Shown here: one piece after another, positions 55,697-64,000 of the stretch
Position numbering within the stretch: the stretch's first letter is position 1
Layout: every line of letters starts with the position of its first letter
DNA from: Vermamoeba vermiformis
Lineage: Eukaryota > Tubulinea > Echinamoebida
Assembly: GCA_045837725.1 (NCBI GenBank)
Contig: JBEWZL010000077.1
Location: forward strand, 372,001-436,000
DNA: 64,000 nucleotides
Reading direction: 5' to 3'
Made by a program: the position numbers and the translations under genes
The notes under the pieces: model-generated
What the model was told of the DNA's origin: nothing
Seen by the model: only the letters and a program-made list of their open reading frames with translations
Databases searched by the model: none

Positions 55697-58276
55697 ATGT
55701 CACAAGACGATCGAGAACCAAAACGAAGAAAACTGGAGCCTGGCCTTATTCAACAGAATAACAACACGATACAAACACCAATGTCCAATCTTTCGAAAGA
55801 AGATTTAGATTTTTTGGCCTTCAAGGCGTACAAGATTCGAAGGGATAGCATCCGCGCCACTACTGCAGCCAAATCTGGTCACCCAACGAGCTGCTTGAGT
55901 GCTGCCGATATTGTCTCGACACTCTTCTTCAAGGAGATGAGCTACGACCCTCAAGACATGCACAGCCTCAACAATGATCGACTCGTGCTTTCTAAAGGAC
56001 ACGCGATCCCAGTCATCTACGCTGCGTGGAAGAATGTCGGACTCATCTCCGACGAAGACTTGCTTAGCTTAAGAAAGGTCAATTCGCCCTTTGAAGGTAA
56101 GTTCTCGCTCTACAAGGCACTTGCTTCAGGATGGCCATCAAAAACTTTTCTACCATCAACTTCGTCCTTAGTTTACTTGAAAGTATCGATGATTAGCGCT
56201 TAATAAGAGCTATCATGTATATTACATAGGTTTTACTACAATTGCAAAGAATTGCAAGTCGGGTAATTGACGGAGAGATTTTTAGGACATCCCACTCCCA
56301 GATGGGCTCACAACGAAGCTTCTACCGGCTCTTTGGGTCAAGGTACGTGCATTCTAAATATCATGAATCATTATATACATAACAACAGCTTCCTTGAGTC
56401 TAACTCGATTTTCCTTAAGGTTTATCCATCGGACTTGGATTTGCTTTCAATGCCATAAGAAAGAAGATATCGGCTCGTACTTATGTTATTATGGGAGACG
56501 GCGAGATCGCCGAGGGATCCGTAAGTATATTTACTTGAATATCCGATGTGTTTTTGAGTTTGAGACCCGGGAGATCTAAGCCTTTGCCAGATTTGGGAAG
56601 CCGCCGAAATAGCCTCGCACTACGGCATCGATAACTTGGTCGGCATTGTCGACTGCAATAGATTAGGTCAATCTGGCGAATCATTGCACGAGCACGATGT
56701 CGAGAGGTTGAGAAAGAAGTGGGAGGCTTTTGGCTGGAACGCTATCGCGATAAACGGTCATGACCTGAATGAGATCAATGCCGCTCTTGTTAACGCCCGT
56801 AATACTAAAGGTACGTATATTTATGATCATTTTATGCGCCTGTTATTTGTAGCGAGTTTTTCGATGAAGTTTCAAATGCTGACCCGCGTTACAGGCAAAC
56901 CTACAGCCATTATTGCGAAGACTATTAAGGGCCATCCTTTGTCAATTCAAGATAAGAATGGTTTCCATGGCAAGCCTATTAGCGCCGAGGATATGCCGAA
57001 GAGATTGAAGGAGCTTGATGACAAGTAAGTCGGCTTGAAGTGTGCTTCCGTCGCAGATCTGAAGTCCTAATGTGTATCTCTAGGCACCCTGAGTTTGCTA
57101 ACTACAAGCCTAAAGAATGGAGTCCTCGAAAGCCAAGCGGTGGCGACGAAGTTGTTACGCACCCGAAGATGACAATCGATCTAGCCAAGGATCCTAAATC
57201 CGCCGAATTTGACAAGAAGATTGCTCCTAGAAAGGCATTTGGCTACGCGTTGGTTGCATTAGGCAAGGTCTGCGACAAAATTTGGGCTTTGGACGCGGAT
57301 GTAAAGAACTCTACGTACACGGAGTTTTTCGAGAAAGAATTCCCCGAACGATTCATTGAAGGCTTTATTGCCGAGCAAAATCTCGTTGGCATGTCCATCG
57401 GCTTGCAACTCCGCGGCGATATTCCTTTCTCAGCGACTTTTGGAGCCTTCTACACTCGTGCTTTTGACCAGCTGAGAATGGCAGGTATTGGCCGCAATGC
57501 TATTAGAGTTGCTGGCACACATTGCGGTGTTTCGATTGGTGCTGACGGGCCCTCGCAAATGGCACTCGAAGACATTGCTATGATTCGCACTATTCCTCAT
57601 TCTATCGTACTTTACCCCTCTGATGGCGTCTCTACCTACAAACTCACCGAGGTACGTGAATACAATATTAAGCTATCAATATGATACTAATAGTTGTGTA
57701 TAGTTGATGGCTAACTATCACGACGGTATATCGTACTTAAGAGCTACTCGTGCAGATCTCGATACTTTGTACGACAAGAACGAGAAGTTCGAGATTGGTG
57801 GCTGCAAGGTCTTGAAGCAAAGTGACAGCGATCAAGCGGTACTTATCGCTGCTGGCATTACTTTGCACGAGGCACTGGCTGCATATGAGTCCTTGAAGTC
57901 TGAAGGCACCAACGTTGCCGTAATTGACTTGTACTCGGTCAAGCCCTTGGACGCGAAGACTATTCGTGCCATCGCTAAGAAGTCGCAGAACCGCATTATC
58001 ACCATTGAAGATCATTACCAAGCTGGCGGCATTGGCGAGGCCGTCTCAGCTGAAGTTATCAACAACGTAAGCACTCGACTTTTGAACATTACAATCTTGA
58101 ATGCAATGAGTTCTAACGAGTGGTTCTAGGGTATTCGCGTCGAGACTGTCTGCGTGACTGATTTGTCTCGTTCAGGCGATGAAAGAGAGTTGATGGAGTT
58201 GGCTGGCATTGACCGCAAATCCATCGTCAAGCGCGCTAAGCAAATGTTCCAGAAACAAAAGTCCGAAGCGAGCTAA
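55697..58276 (+). CDS. Transketolase
   Basis: Thiamine-diphosphate enzyme of the pentose phosphate pathway. It makes and uses ribulose/xylulose and ribose phosphates, the sugar side of the riboflavin precursors. About nine exons. The start [16 protein letters not shown] carries a basic patch that looks like a nuclear signal. Then come [46 protein letters not shown] (across introns), [16 protein letters not shown] with the ThDP-binding GDGE, and [31 protein letters not shown] follows, with the catalytic Glu in the pyrimidine domain. The C-terminal domain ends [14 protein letters not shown]. Sequence style is like the animal (short) transketolase group. Length of about 630 residues is normal. 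Confidence 0.93.
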
Positions 58277-58393
58277 GTAGAACTACAAACCCTAACCCTA
58301 ATTAGTTGATTACTATTCTATACTGCAAATGATTTTGAACGATTTTTCTGTATGGAATAAAATCCTTTTTTACTTTACACGTGCTTAAAACAT

Positions 58394-59827
58394 TTAATAG
58401 TAGTAAACAGGAGCAGCTTGTGGCGTGTAATAAGCGTTAGTAGGAGTCGTGGTGTAGTAAGGCATAGGAATATAGACGACTTGTTGCTGTTGTTGTTGTT
58501 GTTGCTGAACGGCAGGTCTGAAAGTCGCAGCTGAAGTGCGCGGCATAATCAATCTTTGCACTTCTTCGTCGCTGTCTTCATCTTCATCAATCTCGTCCTC
58601 GCTGTCGTAGTTCACGGTTGACGAGGTCTTAGTAGTCACGTGACTCTCCATGTAGTACTTGTACAGGTAGTACATGGACAGATCTGACAACAAGAACCAC
58701 CAGAACTCGCTGTTGAACCACTTAGTGAAAACAGCGCACAAAAGTCTAGAGAGCGGCGAATAGAATACGCTAGCTATATATACGATACATTAGTATTAAT
58801 CATTTTTTTAGCGGATCTTCGTTAGATCTTACCGAGACCAATAGTTCCGTAGCCGACACCAATAAGAAGCCATTCTATAATACACACGTTAGATATATGC
58901 CGTATTATTGTGATATATCCTTACTAAGTCCCAAACCGTTACTCTTGATGACGCGGATCAGCGTAATAATGCTGTACAGACCGCAGCTCACCGCGACTAC
59001 ACCCAAGTACAAGATCTTGAAGGCGTTGTGAATGTTATGCACCATCGCGTAGATCCAAGTGCCAATCATCAAAGCATAGCTGCCGAACATAATCTAAGTG
59101 ATATTAGACCGAGTCTTCTTCGCGGAAAAGAGATGCAGATCGAGCTTACCAAAGAAGACTTTGGGCTGTTTTTCATCGCGCCCATATCAAATAAAGCATT
59201 GAAACCGAAGCTCAAACCAATGCTGGAGGTAAGACCAACATCGATAATGCCAGTAATCTGCAGCTCTCATGAAAATTAGATTCGGAACTTTCGGATTCGA
59301 ATCTGTTGTAACTTACGGTTGCGGCTAAAGAGTGCGAAGAGTCTCCCAAAAAGCAATGGAAGATCATTGCATCAGTCATCATGCATCTAATAGGTTATAA
59401 GCATTGGCGTTGAGCAGATTCGGTGTACAAAAAATTACTTACGCAAACATAAAGAAGCTAGTAGAATACGCGGAAGAACTCTGACCGTTTGATCTCTTAA
59501 TTTTTAATCCGCAAAAAATACCAACAGCAGCGGCGAGGAGGCCTGGTAATATTTAAAATTAAATTAGAAAAATTGAAAATAAAAAATAACTAAATCCAAA
59601 ATTGAAGTTCGCCGTCGTGAGAAAAATATCTTATATCCAATACTATAATAATAAGGCTACTTACAAGTCGGAATTAATGAAGGGCTATTAATTGTCCAAT
59701 CGCCAAGCTGGATGTAAGTTCCACGGCAAGGATCAGTCGTGTGATTACCAGGAGTCGTCGCATTATAACTCCAGTCGTTTAAATAATCTTCAGTTACGAC
59801 TTGGCGAGTATAATCTTCAGCGTACAT
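58394..59827 (-). CDS. Multi-pass membrane protein with Gln-rich cytosolic tail
   Basis: About six exons. It begins with an acidic, N-glycosylated segment (MYAEDYTRQVVTEDYLN, NATTPGNHTT). About seven hydrophobic segments follow (for example LLAAAVGIFCGLKI, SLIMFGSYALMIGTWIYAMV, ILYLGVVAVSCGLYSIITLI, EWLLIGVGYGTIGLG, FWWFLLSDLSMYYLYKYY). The cytosolic tail has acidic stretches (DEIDEDEDSDEE), a run of nine Gln and Tyr/Pro-rich sequence ending PVYYY. It could be an orphan seven-pass receptor or channel. I recognise no family. The Met at 59827 is the first ATG after a GTG-led extension. Confidence 0.65.
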
Positions 59828-60199
59828 AGTGTGGTCTTGCTGCACAAATCGAACTCAATAATCGGGACGAAAAGTCGCAAGACAAAACTGGTTCAACGGT
59901 CTCCATAGAAATAAGGCCTGGAACGTCAATTGATGAAAAAAGCGACTAAAATATACGTGTTGGCAGTATCAAAGAAGATGATGCACCTCAAATGGCTGAA
60001 GTTTGTGGATTTGGTCGAGGTTTAAAGTGTCGCAGTAGAGGCGTATTGCATTCTTGAGAGTTATTAGAATATTTGTCACCAATACGAAGCTCAAATTGCC
60101 ATTGCTGGCAGCAGGTAGAATGGACTGGATCTAGCCTAATGGGAGCAGCAGCAAGAATTAAGGACGAGTGGTCTGGACAGGCCCGAATATTGCTATTTA
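59828..60199. other. Intergenic, no gene seen
   Basis: About 370 bp between two same-strand genes, moderately AT-rich. It holds the 3' UTR of the GPCR-PIPK gene and the promoter of the membrane gene. No repeats recognised. Confidence 0.4.
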
Positions 60200-63100
60200 T
60201 TACACTACATCATCAGTATGTTCCTCTATGATAACATTACTATTGTTCTTATTCGTGCCTTGCTTGCGTTCTTTTCGAGCAACGGATCCAGATCCGCTCT
60301 TCGGCTTAGAACTGTTGATCGCTACCTCGCTATCTTCCAAGTCTATAGCCACGTCTGTATTATCAGAGGGCATCTTACTATCGAATAGCGCAGTAATATT
60401 GCTCAAAAACCGTTGCGCGTAACGCTTTGGTGGCTGCACTGAAATTCCTTCCTAGAAAATAAATACAAATTAGTGCTAATGCCCCAAAATGCAATATATA
60501 TATTCATATATATACATACCTTATCTTTTCTTAAGAAATAGACCTTGCAGCATCGTTCCATTTTCTTATTCTTGTCGTACAACTGCAGTACATCGATCAA
60601 GCCCAACAAATAAATCTCTTTGCCATCAATAGAGGCTACTCCGCCGTGGTGTGATCTTAATAGAGGTCTTGGCGATCTAATAATAACGGTTAGTACTTCA
60701 TATTCAAATGAGTTTTCGAGCGCATCTGGCTTACTTGGATGTGTCGCGTAACGGAATCGCCAATTTTTCTAAAATAAGAAGGTGAGTTATATAAATGTAA
60801 TATTGTGATGCCCTTACGTTGCATTTGCTTAATAATCGAGTCTTTTCGTCCTCGGTGAGCGGATGCGTTTGTTGGAACTTGCTCTTGCTCGTTATTATTA
60901 TTGTTTAATAGAGGCTGTTGTTCCTCCTTAATATTGACATTACTATTATCACCTTCTTCTACTATATTATTATCTTCAATCTTTTCTTCTTGGCTAGGCT
61001 CTTGCTCAATATTTGTATTATTAACATTGACGTTATTAATATTAACTCCGGCGCGTTTAAAGTACGGCGAGTCTTCGCGTTCTGTAAAGTGGAAGCCGAG
61101 CAATAAGCTGTAGTCCATAATACTAACACTTCTTAAGAACTATAATAATAAAAATTAGTCATCAAAAAAGTTTTTAGATCCGCTCAAAAGTCGAATGATT
61201 TTTAGCCTTAAGGAGGCCTCATATATTATTAATTAGTATAAGTACCTCGACATCGCGTTCTAGAATGTAATTTAGCTGAGATCTAACGTGCTGGCTCAAG
61301 TGTAATCGTCGGTTCAAGTCGAGATCCATGCCCAAAACAGATCTATCTTGTTCATGCTTTTTACCGACTTGACGATGAACCCACGAGCCCTAATAACACA
61401 ATTATTAATGCGACATATACGCAATAATACTATGAATGGGCGTACCTTGAGATCGTATTTCTCGTGGATCTTGAGGTCAGTACAAAACACGTTCTCCATT
61501 ACTACCAATCGGATAGGCTCAATTCCTTCAAGTTCCATCATACAGCATCCGTAGAATCGAATGATTAATGATTCAGGGTTGCGCGACAAAAACTAAAATT
61601 AGGTAATGAGTAAAAGTAAAGCGGATCTGAAGTCGATTTTTTTTCTTACCTTATACAGTCGTGGCAAGATTGATATTAACAATTCAGACTCATCCTTATT
61701 GATAGTCTTAATAATGAACTTCTTATCTGGCGAAAACACGAAGAAACTTCCACTTCTTCCTTCAGAGAATTTTTGATCTGAAAGCTTCGCCATAAAAGTC
61801 TCTGGATCCAACGATCGCTGCATAAAATATTAGAATAAACAGTGTCTATGACATATTAATGAACGCACCTTATAGTCCTCTAAGCTGATTCCGTTCATGG
61901 CCCGGATGTGTTGGAAAGCTAATGGCGCATAATCGTAAAATTGAAAATCGATTGTAGGAGCTCGCTTAGATTTAGGCGCATTCAATACTTTCTGCTGCGG
62001 TTGTTGAGGGTTGTTTTGTCCTAATAACGGTGTTTTTTCTTCTTGTCTAGGAGTTGAAACTGCTGGCGAACCGGATGCCGATCCGCTGCTGTTTTTTCGT
62101 TCAGGAATGTTGAAATGCTTCGGCGAATTATTGCCAAGCCCGGGGCTGTTACTCTTTGCCGTTTTTACATCATATTCTTCGTCTATCAATAATTTCTCTT
62201 TTTTGTTTCTGACTTTAATGTTCGCTGATTTAGCGGTGGATGTGACCACTACTTGTCGCTTGCCGGCATCCAATCCCGTCAACTCCCTAATATATAATCA
62301 TTATACATCATACATTATAAAAATAGAGATCCGTACACTTGTCGATGGTCATGAACGACTACTGTTTGAAAAGCAGGTAGATCCAACTGTCCTTTGACTT
62401 CAGCAACGCTATCGAACTAATAGTGGTAATATTAATATAGTTGTCTGTCTATACGAATATTAATCATTACGTACCGAAGAGTTGACACCGATTAAAATAC
62501 AATTAATAATGTTGGTGCGCATCCAGGTATCAATTCTGTTAATGTCGACTGAATCATCTTGCAATGTGTCTTCCAAGAACTTTGGCATGAGAGGAATGCG
62601 CTTGTCTTTAGTCAAGAAGCAGCTGAAGTATCGTTCGAGGATCTCCTCGCGGAACGGTACGAAGAAAGTAGGACTCGTTAACCAAACTAACGCATTAAGA
62701 GCACCCTAATAATATTATTAATATACTATACTACTACTAATAATATTTTAGTACGTACTTGCGATGTAATTGAAACTACGTCAATGTAAACTAAAATTCC
62801 GTTATCATCGTTCAACATATCATCAGGACTAAAAATAAAATAGTATTAATATACTATAGGCACTATAGTATTAATATACGCAATATTGCTTACGAAAAGA
62901 TTTGAATGAATCGATGTACCAAAGGGCCAGTCCAAAACATAATGAAAATAAATACGTAGAGCGTCATTCTAAATGCTACGCGACGATCATTTCCAAGTGT
63001 TTTAAGTCTTTGCAAGTATACTACGAGCGATGCGAATGAGACGCCAAAGTAAGCTAATAACGGCGCAAAAAATAGCAGCTTGTAGTACGGATCTGTATAC

Positions 63101-63830
63101 TCGGGAAACCAGCATCTAAATCAAACAATAATATTATTATACATGATATTGGATCGAATAGATATATCTAATTAAATAAACTGGTTTTTATAAAAGGAAA
63201 AAATATTCGAATTTTCTTTCAGAATCTTTAAGGCGGATCAGAACTAGAGAAAAGTATAGAAATCGATTAAAATATGCTACTTACGTTCCGTCGCCAGATT
63301 TACCAAAGCTTTGAGTCATGACCAACGCAGCAGTAGTTAAGGACGAAAGGCCCCATACCCAAACATGATAGAACTTTTCGTAACCGGCTGAATTGGTGAA
63401 CGGTGACTTCAATTTGATGATCAAGTTGAGCGATATTATAGCGTTCCATGAGACCGATGCTAAGGCCCAGAATTGCGCCCATCCGGCTAAATTCAGAAAA
63501 ATTAATAAAAACGAAAAAAGTTAGGTTGGAGATCGAAAGAGGATCTAACGAATATACGCATAATAGTACAATATTAATATTTTCGCATTTTAGTGATTAG
63601 AAATTACCTTGAAGAATGCAGAATTCATAAATATTCTGAAGCGAGGCAGATCCAGGGTATAAAGCGGTGGCAATAAACTTCAATGATAGCATAAAGTCTG
63701 ATAATGCTAAAAATACAACGAGAGTATGCGGATTCTCTCGTAGCTTTGATATTAATAGGGCAGATAAGATTATGCCAAAAGATCCAAAAGCTGACACCGT
63801 CGCTAGAGATCCGGCAATGCGATATAAGAT
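60200..63830 (-). CDS. GPCR-PIPK receptor kinase (RpkA-like), 5' end cut by window
   Basis: Seven-pass receptor fused to a phosphatidylinositol phosphate kinase, the RpkA architecture of Dictyostelium and GPCR-PIPKs of oomycetes. The visible N-terminal exons have membrane helices (FGSFGIILSALLISKL, LVVFLALSDFMLSLKFIATA, WAQFWALASVSWNAIISLNL, LLFFAPLLAYFGVSFASLVV, VAFRMTLYVFIFIMFWTGPL). A hydrophilic linker follows. The kinase starts FQFYDYAPLAFQHIRAMNGI and has GRSGSFFVFSPDKKFIIKTI (ATP loop and Lys), MDYSLLLGFH, IYLLGLIDVLQLYDKNKKME and PKRYAQRFLSNI. An Asn/Glu-rich insertion splits the catalytic domain after MDYSLL. More than ten exons. The first exon(s), with the extracellular start, lie beyond 63830, probably beyond the window. 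Predicted to couple a ligand to PI(4,5)P2 production. Confidence 0.88.
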
Positions 63831-64000
63831 CTAAATATAAGAATACTATATTAGTAATTATTATTTTATTAAAACAATGATTTGTGACACGAAATATTGA
63901 AAATAGAATCAAAAGATTGGATTCACAAAAAAAAAATATAACATTAAGCAGCGTTGATGGAACAGTAGATTTGTTTGATTGGAATTTAAGCTTATTTAAT

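Noticed and set aside
58287-58301. AACCCTAACCCTAA, telomere-like
   Set aside because: Only two units in a 3' UTR; too short to be a telomeric tract or chromosome end.

Overview
The window is nuclear DNA of a eukaryotic microbe, most likely an amoeboid protist. Genes carry many short introns (mostly about 45-180 nt) with GTAAGT or GTACGT donors, TAG/CAG acceptors and CTAAC or TACTAAC branch-like motifs. Genes are packed on both strands and use the standard code; I see no Shine-Dalgarno operons. A seven-transmembrane receptor fused to a phosphatidylinositol phosphate kinase (right edge) is an architecture known from Dictyostelium and relatives and from oomycetes. Together with the Ig-repeat TKL receptor kinase, this points to Amoebozoa or a similar amoeboflagellate; the assignment is tentative. 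All splice models were made by reading frames, phases and homology from memory, with no transcript evidence.

Layout: 1-1485 (-) membrane/mitochondrial-looking protein, cut by the edge; 1775-3069 (-) UTP23; 3691-8562 and 9105-11715 (+) an SWR1/SRCAP-type ATPase and an EP400-type SANT tail, probably one gene with two alternative ends; 12334-12513 (-) small protein. 12675-15148 (-) and 15383-17726 (+) are two head-to-head fusion genes that together encode RibE-RibD and RibB-RibA-RibH. They cover every riboflavin pathway step from GTP and ribulose 5-phosphate except the dephosphorylation. 18043-18252 (+) is a small protein.

18537-25471 (-) is a large receptor kinase with about 11 Ig-like domains, carrying an apparently complete pogo/Tigger-like DNA transposon (20152-22185) in one intron. 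25607-27068 (-) and 27295-27900 (+) are secreted proteins. 28118-36624 (-) is a giant golgin/pericentrin-like coiled coil with a triplicated exon. Then come a dienelactone hydrolase (36808-37848 -), agmatine deiminase (37954-39591 -), a vezatin-like membrane protein (39617-41867 -), an F-box/zinc protein (42439-43394 -), a divergent mitochondrial carrier (43478-44474 -), two tandem paralogous small proteins (44640-45093, 45301-45801 +), a small Cys-rich membrane protein with an apparent frameshift (46128-46401 +), another F-box protein (46530-47486 -) and the mitochondrial phosphate carrier (48053-49244 +).

The right third holds an NRPS-like adenylation-thiolation-reductase enzyme (49404-52785 -) that shares a promoter of about 55 bp with a nuclear AT-hook/tandem-BRCT protein (52841-55163 +). 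It continues with transketolase (55697-58276 +), a multi-pass membrane protein (58394-59827 -) and the GPCR-PIPK receptor (60200 to the right edge, -). The strongest novel candidates are the two-gene riboflavin module and the Domino-like alternative ending of the SWR1/EP400 gene. The Ig-repeat TKL receptor and its intronic transposon come next.
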